From contig NC_133299.1 of the NCBI RefSeq assembly GCF_005239225.2, positions 5,150,967 to 5,214,966 of the forward strand: a stretch of 64,000 nt of DNA, given 5' to 3'. This DNA comes from Populus alba (lineage: Eukaryota > Streptophyta > Magnoliopsida > Malpighiales > Salicaceae). Each line of letters opens with the position of its first letter. The stretch's first letter is position 1. The position numbers and the translations under genes were made by a program. Below are positions 10,020 through 22,430 of the stretch, one piece after another. The notes under the pieces were generated by a model. The model searched no databases, was not told the DNA's origin, and was given only the letters and a program-made list of their open reading frames with translations.

Positions 10020-11150
10020 TTTTTAAGGACTGACAAGATAGAGTTTAAAGGCGCGTTATCTAGGAGATGAGAGTTCAAAATATCGTTCGAAAAGAGAAAT
10101 GATAAGGCCTGAAGGCGAACTATTTAAGAGGCGAGGGTTCAAAGACAATCTCTAGAAGAGATGAGATATAAAGATAGAGATAGGGTTAAAAGGCATATTA
10201 CCTGAAAGATGAGGTCTCAAAGGCACACTCAAAAGAAGATAGGGTTAGAAAATGCACTATGTGGAAGATGAGGACTCAAAGTCGCACTTGAAAGGAACAT
10301 TTGGTTAGAAAGCGTACTATTTAAGACGCGACGGTTGAAAAGCGCACTCGGAAGGAGGTAGGGTTAGGAAACACATCACCTGAGAGATGATCGCTCAAAG
10401 GCGCATTTGAAAGGGAGACAGGGCTAGAAAGCGCACTCAAAATGAGAAAGGGTTAGAAAACACATTACCTGAAAGGCGAGGGCTCAAATGCGCACTACCT
10501 GAGAGGTGAAGGCTCAAAGCCACACTCGAAAGGAGGATGATATGGCCTAAAGGCGCACTCAAAAGGGAAAGAGGTAGGGTTGTAAAGCACACTATATAAG
10601 ATGATGGAGGGTTAAAAAATGCTTTTGAAGGGAAAGAAGTGGGGCTTTAAAGCACAAAACCTAAGATGGTAGAGGGCTCGAAGGCGCACTCAAATGGAAA
10701 AGGTAGGGTTGTAAGGCATAAAACCTATGATAGTGGAGGGCTCGAAGGCACACTTAAAGGGAAACAATGTAGGGAAATAACGCACAAAACCTAAGATGGT
10801 GGAGGGCTCGAAGACGCACTCGAAGGGAAAAAAGTAGGGCTCCAAAGCACAAAACCTAAGATGGTGGAAGGCTTGAAGACGCACCCAAAGGGAAAAAAGG
10901 TAGGGTAGTAAGGCGCAAAATCTAAGATAGTGCAGAGCTCGAAGACGCATTCAAAGGGAAAAAGATAGGGTTGTAAGGCGCAAAACCTAAGATGGTGAAG
11001 GGCTTGAATGAGCACTCAAAGGGAAAAAAGGTAAGCTAGTAAAGCGCACTCAAAAGGAGACAGATATGCTTTTAAAAAGCACCATTTAAGAGATAAGTGA
11101 TTCAAAACGCACTTAAAAAGGAGGTAGAGTTCGAAAATATACTACCCGAG
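10020..11150 (+). repeat. Minisatellite array of ~60-66 bp units (GCGCACT / CTCGAAGG type)
   Basis: Over 1.1 kb the sequence repeats units such as GGGCTCGAAGGCGCACTC, then AAAGGGAAAAAGGTAGGG, then GCACAAAACCTAAGATGGTG. In the first half (to ~10560) the unit instead carries ACCTGAGAGATGAGGGCTC and GGGTTAGAAAGCGCACT. The two halves are related subfamilies; each is well kept but no two copies are identical. Minus-strand frames through 10690-11015 give a repetitive PSTILGF/PYFFPFECVF peptide, which is a by-product of the repeat and not a credible protein. It may be the internal part of a large non-coding retroelement. Confidence 0.75.
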
Positions 11151-11837
11151 AGGTGATAGCAAAACACCAATTTATCAATGATAAAAGCAATGCATCATGA
11201 TCAAAATATATGTATACTTACATGAAAAATATAGGTTCCCTTTTCTTCATTGAGTTTTTCTTTTTCTCAAAAGTTTGAGTCTCTGATAGTAAGTTTTGAT
11301 AGCTCTTTCTGTTCTTATTTACTCAAGTCATATCTTGTGATCTTAACCTCTAAAAGGGATATGACATCAACATACTTATTTTCCTACAAACCTTTATCTG
11401 AAAGGTTGTCAGCTATGTCCAACATTTTATGTTTTCTTAGAAAGAGAATCAATGAGCCAATCCTATTATGTGTTTGTTGGATTGCCTTCCCCCAGCTTGA
11501 TAATGCCCCCCAAGTGTTCAATTTGGGTTTTCCTTAGGGATAAAGTTATGTAAAAGAAGATTTAGTTATTTACAGGGAGTTATTTTCATGGAGAATTTTT
11601 AGAGTTTCAAAACTATTCCAAACATATAAATCATTTTGGCATCGGTTTAAAGCAAACTTATTCTAAATAAATTCAAGTGATTTTTATGGTTAGGTTTTCA
11701 TAAGTGTTGAAAACTTTTGTTTTGCTTTTGATGAAAAGGTGAAGTGACATTTTATTAGTTAAAGCGGTTTAAGCTTCAATTTAAAGGTTTCATATAACCA
11801 ATTTTTAAAACATTCATTTTGATTGCATGAAGAATGC
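11151..11837. other. Non-repetitive stretch inside the repeat cluster
   Basis: Includes a C-rich spot at 11489-11513 (CCTTCCCCCAGCTTG, TGCCCCCCAAGTGTT). No domain could be assigned to the open frame at 11250-11537. Probably element interior. Confidence 0.35.
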
Positions 11838-12286
11838 AACTCTTGTTAATATTCTTATTCAAACTTTTCATGGGTGAAGATAAATTCCATCCTTTTCCAT
11901 CCATTAAAATGCTAATTATCATTTCCCATGATCTTGGTCAGGGTTTCAAATATTTGGATATAGGTATAAAAATAAATAAATGACAATATTACATGAAATC
12001 ACGCAAAGAACAATTAAAAACATATTATAGCTCCTTGATTTACCATGTAAATCAACTGTCATTGAGAAATAATTGGGCCTTTTCATATGGTTTATTTATT
12101 ATTATGAAAAATAATTAGGGATATCTTAGTTTTTTTTATATATAATAGTTTAATTACTTGATTAAACTTAAAAGTAAAAAATTAATTAACTTAGGTCTAA
12201 AAATGTTTTTCAAAATTTTACTTTAATCAACAAAATGAATTGACTTTGTTACCTTTCAATTCAGATTTTTCAAAACTTTCCTCCAG
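11838..12286 (+). repeat. Right copy of the ~430 bp direct repeat
   Basis: Partner of 5712-6133, same orientation. The copies are about 5.7 kb apart, measured from the end of the first to the start of the second. Confidence 0.6.
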
Positions 12287-12309
12287 TCACTTATTAGTAC
12301 TTTTCTCTT

Positions 12310-12311
<2 letters not shown>

Positions 12312-12375
<64 letters not shown>

Positions 12376-12376
12376 G
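12312..12376. repeat. Compound microsatellite (TA)n(GA)n
   Basis: About 19 TA units followed by about 12 GA units, uninterrupted. A likely polymorphic marker. Confidence 0.9.
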
Positions 12377-14952
12377 TAATATAGTGTTTTAGTAAAAAAA
12401 AACATATATAAAAAGTTGTTGTTGCATGCATTGCACATGCCAGTGCATTCGGTGCCTTTTCGATAGCTAAAACTATTTTTCTATCAAGTTGTTAGAAGAG
12501 TCGTCAAGCGCTTTTTTTTTTGTATGACATGTGTTAGTAGTGGAAAAATGTATCGTGAGTGAGGGTTTTTGTTCTTCTTCTTCTTCTTTCCCCCTCAAAA
12601 ATTTCATATTTGTCCTCTTTGTTCCCAATTAGATCATATATTATTTTTTTGTAAAACTTTTATTGATTTTCAATTTCATCCTTCAATCTAAATTTATAAT
12701 ATACTAGTTTTTTTAATTTTATCCTCGTTCTTTTGGCTCTTTTTGTCCTTTTGATCTAGTTGTTTTTTTATCGTTTGTGTAATTGATTATTTTTTTAATT
12801 TTATCCTTCAATGATTTGTTGGAGATTAGGCTTCATGATTTTTTCATGTATGATACTTTTAGTCTAATGACCTAGATCATGAGTTTGAAAAGTTAACATT
12901 GGATTATTTTTTTTTTATTTGCTTTCTATAGAATACTTTGCTAATTTTAAAGTGACCCGTTTAACTCGTGTATTTTTATTTGACATTCGTTCTTTTTTAG
13001 ACTCAGTTTTAAACAAAAACAATTGAATCAAATTAATTATTTAAATATAAATAATGTATGCTTATTTTATGATATTTTATTTATTAAAACTATATTTTTT
13101 ATTTTGTTTTGATTTGATTTAATAATGTATTACTATCTCAATATTTTAGAAGTTTTTCTTTCAGTATGCATCAAATTTCTTTTTTCGTGGCATCTTTTTT
13201 ATTTTTTAAAAGCTAGAAGAATACTTGCCGACTTGTGGCATAACGTGGACCAGATGGTGGAAGGAATGAAAGGTTGATGAAACTGCACTTGGGTAGTTGA
13301 AACAGATCTTTTGTCTGCAAAGCTTAAAAAGATACATGTTTGTTTCTCATTAAAAGGACCGTAGAGAAAATGCCAATCACTTGAAAGGGGTTCAAGACTT
13401 GTGTGTGTGTCCTTGTTAAGTGTGTTTGTTTTTGTTTTTGTTTTTGTGGTTGAGGTTGTGGTTAGGTACAACCTATTTATACACAAACCTCAACCACAAA
13501 AAACTATTTTTTCTTGCTTTTTAAATGGTTTCACACCTGAATCTACACCTCAAATACAAAAAAACAACTTGGTGACCAATGCATTCGCCGCCTACAGTTT
13601 GGCCTATTTGGTGATAAATATCTAAGCTATTGTTCGGTACTCTGTAGATGGAGTTGGATAAATTTTAAATTTTTTATATATATTTTTGAATTATTTTGAT
13701 ATGTTAATATTTTTAAAAAATAAAAAATATATTATTTTAATTTATTTCTAAATAAAATATATTTTAAAAAATAGTTATTATCAAATTTAAACATCTCTTA
13801 CACAGGAATAAACGTACCAGTGTAAAAGCTGTATGAGTTATGTGCTGTGAATTGTTCACAAGTCTCCATGATTGATGGGGATGAGACCGGCGGATTTGAC
13901 CAATGTATTTGGGGATAACAGTTGGCTTTGGAGCGTGTCTGGTCGTCTTACATGGGATCTCAACGTGTTTTCTTCCTATCCATGAGTGTTCTGTCAAGTA
14001 TGTTTGTTTTTATATTATAAAAATATTTTAAAAATATATATTTTATTTTATTTTTTAAAATTAATATTTTTTATATTTTTATATCTAAATTAATATTAAA
14101 AATAAAAAATAACCATAATTATACTTTTAAATATAGTCTACAAAAGGGATTGTTGGGTTTTTATAGACTTAGGGATTGAAATCCATGATTCTAGGATCCA
14201 CATGTAAGGTTCCCGATCCATCATAATTGTGAATCCGTGTTCCCTGTAAGCCTTACCTCAGGCATAGAACATTGGTGATTTAAAGGTTATGGGAGTGCAA
14301 TAGTTATTATTTAAAGTATTTTTTATTTGATATTATATTAGAATAAATTTTTTTATTTTTAAAAAATATTTTTAATATTAATTTATTAAAAAGATTTGAA
14401 AAATATAAAAAATTAATGTAATATAAAAAAATAAAAAATTCAAATTTTTTTTAAAAAAATTTAAAATATAAAAATAATCAGGTATATAATCGGAATTTAA
14501 AAACATTGTTTATAAATATTGTTTTTTCAAATATGTTTTTTAAATATTAAAATAATATGTTTTTATAATTTTTAAGATTTATTTTTTATATTAACATGTT
14601 AAAACGCTATAAAAAAATTTTAAAAAATAAATAAAAATCTTCGAAAACATGCACGACGCAATGCCGACTAGAACATCACTCCAAATAAGCAAAATGTTAG
14701 CTCCATTATCTATTTAACGGCTAGGAATTAGACCGGAACGTTTTCAAAATTACAGGATTCGTATTGAGAAAACGTAAACTGTAAGAATCAAAATGGAACA
14801 TCGCTGAATAGTTTCTCCCATCCCTGAAAGTCTCTTCATTGCCCAGAATTAATAAAACAACTCACCATCTTCAACAAATCCAAACCTCACCTATCAATTA
14901 ATCGAGAGAGATTGAGATTTAGATTTAGATTTTGGCGAAAAGGGTTAAAAAA
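12377..14952. other. Intergenic AT-rich DNA with dispersed-repeat fragments; ACD11 promoter at its end
   Basis: T-rich sequence with a TTTTTG run at 13425-13447. Fragments of an AT-rich dispersed repeat (TTTTAAAAATA/AAAAATAACC style) lie around 13650-13790, 14010-14110 and 14300-14620. The 5' leader of the gene at 14953 probably starts within the last 100-150 bp. No coding exon was recognised. Confidence 0.4.
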
Positions 14953-17463
14953 ATGGGCGATTTAGATACTGCAAAGCCACTAAGAAAGATCGCAGAAGCC
15001 TTTAAAGAGCTAGAAGCTACAATAAACTCGCAATCCCAAGAAGTTGAAGTGGCACCATTCTCTCATGCTTGTTCTCTCGTTTCTCCTCTCTTTGGTTGCT
15101 TAGGGATCGCTTTTAAATTCGCTGAAGTGGATTATGTTGCCAAGGTAATCTTTCATTTTTATTCATTACCGACAACCCATGTTTTTTTTCCTCCATTTAC
15201 AATTGTTTGATCCTTCCCTTTTTTATGATAAAATCGAACAGGTGCTTGATCTTGCAGAGGCATCGAAGTCGATTGGTACATTACAAAGTTTGTTAGAGAA
15301 GGATATACAAGGGAATTCTGTGAGAAAATCCGGGAGTCACTCAAGAAATCTTTTGAGAGTAAAGCGTGGGCTTGTTATGGTCAAGGTCTTGTTTGAGCTG
15401 ATTCTTGTTACAGAGTAGGTGTTTCTTAACTCCTTCTCCTTTCGTTTCGGAAGATGCCCATCTGGCTAAAATTCAAATAGTTGCTACATGGACAGGGTTT
15501 ACGTAATAATTTTTCTTGAAATTTTTGTACTTGCTGAAGTTATGGTTTTTTGGTTGCTTCGTTTTTTTATGCATAATAAAGGAACGCCATCATTAAGTCT
15601 TCATTAGAGGATAACAGTGGTTAAACTGGGGGTTAAGAAGTTATTTGATTTGATGCTTGATTTCTTGCGAGGTGTTGTATTAGGTTTGTGCTCAATGTTG
15701 ACAATTTGGGTTGTAGCGTTTCTTTAAGTTTTGATAATTGTCGGCTTTGATGTGTTTGTCTTGGCTTTTTAAACCTGTTACTGATATCTGCATGTCAATT
15801 TTCCTTTTCTTGTTATTTTTCCTTTAGCTTGCATGAAGTGATTAGTTTTAAATTTTTTTGCAAGTTTACCACAAGCATTTGCTCTTGAATAGACTGAACT
15901 TCATCAAGGAAGGTACTACTGAAATCTTACAAAGAATATAGTATGATGTTTCAGTTGACAGAATTTTATAAAGGTTTAGAGTCTTATTTGATCCTTAAAT
16001 TGCGTAGGAGGGATATTAACCACAATTCAGGCAATTCTTTAGCCAAATGTTGGTGGGGTTCAAGATTCTTTTCATCTTTTAGCCCCTGTTTGGACTTTTT
16101 AATTCATGGTGGATTGGGGAAACTGATTGTTTGGGTTAAAGGATTCCAAACTACACAATGGGACAGGGGGCTGAAGGTTTATATTTGTGATGGCGAGGTC
16201 TTTACCTGGAGGGTGTTATGGTCCAGGGCTTTAGTTTCACGTGTTCCTAAAATTATGTGTTTTGCCTGGGCGAGTGCTCCCACTGAATGATGTTATGGAT
16301 GGTGTCTGTTTGTCACAGTTCCCTGTACTGTAAACTTAACACTCAAACTTGCCCCTTCAGCCAATGACTTTGTTTGCCTTCAGGATGAAACTGTTATGCA
16401 TCTTTTGTCACCAGATCAATTGTATGTTATGGAACAAGTAAGAATGTTTCAGCTACTTTTCCTGTTGGTACAAAGGTTGGAGACTATACAAGTCTAATTC
16501 TTGCTGAACCTAGGTTCAAACTGACATGTTTTTTTTTTAATTACTGTTTGAAGGTTTAGTGATCTATAAATGCTAGTTTTTCCAAATGCATTTTTCCTGA
16601 ATCACCTGTGGGTCACTGGGTATTTGACGTTCATTTATTTTCTGTATATCTACTCCAATTATACTCATTTTGTGCCAAGGTGAGAATAGTCAATGTACCT
16701 CTTTAAGATGCATTGGTCTTTCTGAAGGGGCAGACACCCCCTCTCGTTCAATTCTTGATTTAAGAAGCAATAGATTGGTTTAGTTATAAGTTGCATGCCT
16801 AAATAAACCTCCAGAAGGTGATGCCTGCGTTTCATCACCTTAATTTATACACAATTACACATTGAACTTCTTGATCAGAATAAGCAAATTATAGTTGCAA
16901 ATTTAATCAGATTGGCCTTGATCTGGAATTAATGTTTTGTGTTTATGGATGAGAAGATGGTTAACAGTTCCTTTTATTCCTGTGTCAGGGGAAATTTTTT
17001 GAAGGGCCCTGCTTCGAAGGCTTATGAACAGGTATTTGCTCCCCATCATGGGTGGGCACTTAGGAAAGCTGTTGCTGCAGGGATGTATGCCCTTCCTACT
17101 AAAGCACAGCTGTTTAAAAACCTGAATGAAGATGGTGAGTGCTTGGACCATTTCAAACGCTTGTTAATGAAATTCATTATCTCGCAAGTTCCTGAAAGGT
17201 GTGCAAGCAGATATGCTTGGGGGATTAAAACCTGTTTCCAATTCACTTGTTATCTGACTTGGTGTTCCATAAAAACATGTCTGTTCTGCAGGCACTCTTA
17301 TGTTTGTTAGAATGATTCAAGTCATATTAATTTCTTCAATATTTGTTTTTCTGCAGAAAGCTCAGCAAGTATTCAAATGCAGAGTTATGTTGCTGCATCG
17401 GCGCCGGTAATAATGTACGTCGAGAAACTCTTCCTAACCAGAGGATTGGGTCTAGATTGGTGA
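14953..17463 (+). CDS. ACD11: ACD11-type ceramide-1-phosphate transfer protein
   Basis: Four exons, 14953-15144, 15242-15414, 16989-17134 and 17357-17463, join in frame with GT-AG introns to give 205 residues; Arabidopsis ACD11 has about 206. The whole protein is one GLTP domain. Family signatures are FSHACSLVSPLFGCLGIAFK, GSHSRNLLRVKRGL, VFAPHHGWALRKAV and C-terminal LGLDW. Headgroup-binding residues known for ACD11 are present: Asp60, Lys64, Arg99, Arg103 and His142 (one position earlier than Arabidopsis). The protein moves ceramide-1-phosphate between membranes in the cytosol; its loss in Arabidopsis causes runaway cell death with salicylate defence. The ATG after the A run was chosen because GDLDTAKPLRKI aligns with the known N terminus. 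Intron 2 (1,574 bp) holds a LINE relic. Confidence 0.93.
15943..16440 (+). pseudogene. Decayed LINE zinc-binding (zf-RVT) fragment in ACD11 intron 2
   Basis: One frame (15943-16290) contains EVFTWRVLWSRALVSRVPKI followed by MCFAWASAP, resembling the W...LW...kvPpKi..FaW segment of plant LINE reverse transcriptases. After a stop, another frame near 16360-16420 reads FVCLQDETVMHLL, like the C..C...EETxxHLL part of the same domain. The match is short and by eye; stops and frame changes mean it is dead. Chance resemblance is possible. Confidence 0.4.
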
Positions 17464-19139
17464 ACAATGGACTTCTACTGAAATCTTTGTACTGTGACTG
17501 TCCTTTTAGTTTCCTCCATTGGTCCAAAAACATCAATATACTTACTAGTGGCATAATCAAATGTATGTTTATTGAATGCCTCATGCAGTGATATAGACAC
17601 TGTTAAACAGTTATATCTGAACACAATAAGCACTTGCTAGTGTGATGGTGCTGAGTTTTTATTACTCTGTTGCTTGCCTGTATTTTATTTTCTGAGCAGT
17701 AGATTCAGATTGGAACATGTTACTCGATATGCAAGTTCCATATTCATATTTGATTTCTTTGCCTCCCACGAATGATGGGAAATTTTCTTATGATCCAAAA
17801 GGAGCTTGAAAATTCTTCTTTTTTTTTTTTTTTTTCATGTTTCCCTTTTTTCACTTCCCCATTCCAAGTCCAACTGCACGCTGTTAATTTTGAAAAACAT
17901 TGCACAGAACAAAGACCATTATTCTATACTATTAAAAGAACTGGGATTCTTTATATTGTTTTACTGTTCATAATGAATCGGGATAATATATTAGTTTAAT
18001 TGTTTTGATAACAAATTCGTGTTGCAGTTTTGTTGGTTAGTGAGTCGGTCGGGTCCAAGAGCTTTTTTACCACATTCGTTCACTTTTTAATTTTCACATA
18101 ATTTTTTAAATATCAACCATTCCACATCACAAAACGCTATCGGTCGACAAATGTGACTGGAAAGATAAATATGGTTTTTTCAAAGAGGAATTAAAATCAT
18201 CTATATATTTGCTCTACACCAGTATTATAAGAATTCGTAGACTTAGCCTAGCAGGGTGAGATTCATGGTATCGCCACGCTAGGCTAGGCCAGTTCAGTAG
18301 AAAAATCTATTTTAAAAAAAAATTAAAATTTAAGTTAATCGAAACCAACCTATCTGATTTATTTTAGTATGTGTTGAGTTGATCTTCAACTAAAGTCTTA
18401 TAACTCTGGTCTAAACATCATATAAGCAAAAGTAAATTATTGACTAGTTTATGCGGTCATATTATGCTACTATTTAAATAAAAAAATTAATTTAAAACAA
18501 ATATAATAGTCATATGGAATTATTTGATGTGATATTGATAAACTTGACTCAATAAATCAATTTTAAAAAACTTTTGATTTAATTTCTTGTTTAAATCAAG
18601 TTTAACATTAAATTGTATAAGAAGGTGTCATCAATTGATTTAAAGAGTTCTAAAATTAAATTTAAAATCATGATTTTTTTTAATATTAAAACAATAATAT
18701 ATGAAATCGATATGGATTTCACGACTTAATCCATTAAATCCACAATCCAGAATGATAGACTAGATTGGGTTTAAAAATATTTTTTAAATTAATTTTTATT
18801 TAATTATACAATAAAAAAAATATATGCTTGAAAAATCAAATTTAGATCAAATATTATGATATTTATTTGAGACGTAATAATCTTAAAAATAAAATAAATC
18901 AAAATAATTTATAAAGACAAATTCAAAATTAAGCAAATATTAACTAATAAAATTAAGTAAATAACGACGTAAATGAAAGGAAAATGCAAGGGAAAAAAAA
19001 TCATTTTCTTCACTGTTCATTTATATGTGTAGAAGTGTGCACCCCGAATCTTTTAGAGTTGTTAGGTAATAGTATTTGTAGCTGTAATTTCCTTTTTCTT
19101 AGTATTAGTATTTGTTTTGTTTTGTTTTTTAAGGTAGAT
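17464..19139. other. ACD11 3' UTR and spacer
   Basis: Continues with transcribed-looking sequence to perhaps 18000, including a T run at 17820-17835. It is then AT-rich spacer without recognisable genes. Confidence 0.4.
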
Positions 19140-20335
19140 GCTCCGATATTACGAGTGCCAAACTTTACGTATCTTCTATGAGTGCCTCTCCCTTGTCCTC
19201 CGGGAATTCTTTTTGGCTTGGAGACTTGAGGATGACCTTGCATGTGTAAAAGAGAAATTGTCAGCCATCAATGCAGTAATGGTAGATGCTGATAAGAAGC
19301 GATCAAAGAATCACAGGATACAACTGTAGCTAGGGAAGCTCAAAGAATCTTCTTGTATAATAAATAGAATTAAAGCCATTCTTCAGAGCTTTTCTAGACT
19401 TATCGGAAGAGACGAGGATCAAGAAAACACCCCTCCCTCATTCCAATAGTTGGATTGGAGGGCCCTGGGAAGACAGCTCTCGCTAAATCAGTATGTTGTG
19501 ATGATGATGAAACTGTAAGAACTCATTTTCAACTGTACATGCGGGTGTGTGTTTCAGATGGTTTTAATCTAAAACAAGTGGTAGCAAAAATGACTAAATC
19601 TCCAATTGGTGATAAATGAATTGATTCAGATACGAAAAAATTGCAGGAAAGTTGATGAAATCCTAGATAACAGGAAATACTTGCTCCTTTGGATCATGTT
19701 TTGAATGAACATCCCGGGAAGTGGTTATTGCTGAAGCCTCTGTTATTAAAGGATGCAATTGGCAGTAAACTTATAGTATTAAACGTTTTGCTGAGATCAC
19801 GAGTAAAGTCTTCTTGATGAAGAGGACTTGTTTGTCTTTGTTTTACGAGTGTGCATTCTAGGAGAGGCAGAGGCAGCACTATCCAGTTCTGGTAAAATCT
19901 GGGAAATAAATTGTGGGAAAATGTAAGCAAATTCCTCTGTCAGTAATAAATTTGGGAAACAACTTTTTGGAGTAACTGAGGAAAATGAATGGAAATCTGT
20001 AGGAGATACTGAGACATAGGAAGCAAAGGAAGATGGTGATTTCTTCAAAAAAAGAAGGTATTTTGCCTGCTTTAAAGATTTATCAGCGACTGCCTTCTCA
20101 CTTTAAAAGATGCTTTCTTTATTGCTCTTTTTTTCCTGCTAAACCTTACAAATTCATTGATGTCTTCTTGGTGCAATTTTGGATAGCACATGGATTCGTT
20201 CAATCATCAACCGAGTTGATTTCCAAATCTTTTTTCTTTGAGATCTTGATGATGAGCCTATTATGATGTTCTTTAAAATTTAATTATTCTCGAAATGATT
20301 TGAACTGTTTCAAAGACCCTGTTGTAGATCATCAA
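19140..20335 (+). pseudogene. Broken CC-NB-ARC disease-resistance gene, LRR part missing
   Basis: Successive pieces in changing frames match a CNL protein in order. An Rx-N coiled coil comes first (WRLEDDLACVKEKLSAINAV, then ADKKRSKNHRIQL near 19220-19325). NB-ARC pieces follow: a P-loop remnant near 19450-19490, a WVCVSD-like strand near 19540-19565, a kinase-2/RNBS-B area (HPGKWLLLKPLLLKDAIGSK near 19710-19770), a GLPLA-like segment near 19925, and LPSHFKRCFLYCSFFP with FWIAHGFVQ (20080-20210, RNBS-D/MHD side). Many stops and frameshifts interrupt it and no LRRs follow. Intact members are intracellular immune receptors. This copy cannot make a full protein. Confidence 0.82.
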
Positions 20336-22430
20336 CCGAGTGCACTTGCATTTATATACATTCAGTATGTAATGTATTACATGAGAAAGGAAGGTAATGT
20401 TATTACATAATTGTGAGCAAGAGGAAAGGAAGGAATTAGATATGATTGTGCTGTGATTAGGGCTGTGTATATATGAAAAGGCTTTGATTAAAGCTGATGA
20501 TCTTCAACATGCATTTTTGATAAATCTATTTAAATTTTAAAAATTAAGAATGATCATCTACTTACATTGTTTTAGATGTATAAAAATCTTCTTAAAACCT
20601 ACCATATTTTCATCAAGATTAATTTTGTGTAAAAGATATTTATCTCTTATTGAATATTATATTGAGAAAATAATATTTCAACATCTCCATTAAAGCAATA
20701 TGACAAAGTTCATAAGCTATATATATCCTCTAAATTACTCATGCAAAGGATTTTTATTTTTTCATATTCTCTAATTATTATAATATTATTTTTAGAGCAT
20801 TTATAATAATAAAAAAATTATTTTTAGAATTTAAATCTCATTATCTTATTTATTGCAATCTCTTATTAAAATCACTAACTTTATAATCAAAAGATCTATA
20901 AATCTCATTAAAAAAAAAAATGTTTTGCAGAGTTAAGTCTTTTATCATAAATCATCAGCTTCATAAACTTTAGAAAAGGAAATATTAATCATTCTCTATC
21001 TAAACACTTAAAAACTCTCATTCTTAATTATATTAGATCTTGGGACATCATCGAAGTGATGTTTTTCTTGTTGTTTCCATATTATTTGTTCTTTTACATA
21101 ATAGATTGATTTAACTACTATTTAAACAATTTTAAGATTATTGACTTTCAAAATTATTCAATTCAGAGTTTTATCTACCGTTTAATACCATTTTTTTTTC
21201 TTATCCCTAGACGTTGTGTCATCTATATTTTTGGTTTCTGCTGTGAGTGTTCTTCTAGTCGCATTGAAGCTAGTTCCCAGCAGAGATTGGCTTGAGGCTG
21301 CACGTGTGTGCCCTGCTTTCTTCAAGCTTTTATTTTCTTGCTAGCTGTTTGTGGTTTTCTTTGATACTTTCTCGAAGCCATTGCATTAATAAATTATTGA
21401 GCACATGGGTGTTTTGGATGCTTGATGATTTAATAAGAAGTATGTTCTCAGGCATTGTAACATGATATTTGTTTATCTCTGCTTCAGTGGCAACAGAGTC
21501 ACAGAAAACAATTTTTGTATATAACCTAAGGTTATGTGTGTATGAAATCCAAGCTCTTTCTCCTCTCTTACTCTTTTTTTGTGGAAATACATTGTCTCAG
21601 ATGTTTTCTTCGTGAAGATTTTTTGCTCTTGAATGGCTCCGTTTTCATACATTTATGCTAGGGAGCCAAGAAACACATCCATTCAATGTTCACATTAGCA
21701 CAATCTAACTTGTACCTGCGAGCTGAACAGGATCTGAAAGAATGTTCGGGTTGGATTTATCTTCTTGAACTTGTGAAAAGGAAGCCTCCACAAGTAAAAC
21801 GTCTACCATTTAGTCCTTGGCACGAACATTTTCAACAACGAAGTCCTTACAGCTTCCTCCCTTAACAAAATTTAAAAATAAAAAAAACCAATGAAGTTTC
21901 ATCATAGCATGAAGCTATGGTTTCGCATCCAAGTCTAAATGTTATTTTAGTAGGACTTGTCTCTAGAAAAAAGGAAGGGATGTGGAGAGTGGGAACTCAA
22001 GTAGCGTGTACATGTTCTTGACGTATTTGGAAACCTGCAACTCTGCTGGAATTTCATTAGAAAAATTATAGTTCACATATATTTCCAACATCTCAGGACC
22101 AGAACTTCAATGTTACAATTGTAGGCTTAATATGCAACAAAAACTCGAGAGTGGTCTTTTTAATGAAGCAACCTCTTTCATACACCCTTCAACTGTTTTT
22201 TTTTTTTTTTTTCCCTTACTCGTATAGTTTACAAGTTGCCATTATTGGGACTGAATTTGGTAAAAAGAAAATGGACAGAATCCAAGCTCGGACTGAAATA
22301 TCCAAATCTGAGTCTTTCTCCTCCAGGCAGGCCTATCAGAAACGAATCATATTTTCAGAAACAAGCTTCTTGTGTTGTTGACAGCCCATTAACTAGTCTT
22401 TCTGAATAGGTAGCGTAGAATGCAGTTCCA
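20336..22430. other. Spacer between the NLR relic and the PXC3-like gene
   Basis: AT-rich to about 21200, then mixed composition. The segment from about 21700 to 22430 may include the receptor gene's 3' UTR (minus strand). No coding exon or defined transposon was recognised. Confidence 0.35.

Noticed and set aside
10690..11015. Minus-strand open frames with PSTILGF/PYFFPFECVF repeats
   Set aside because: They run exactly along the tandem array; the peptide periodicity is the DNA repeat translated, with no start context or domain.
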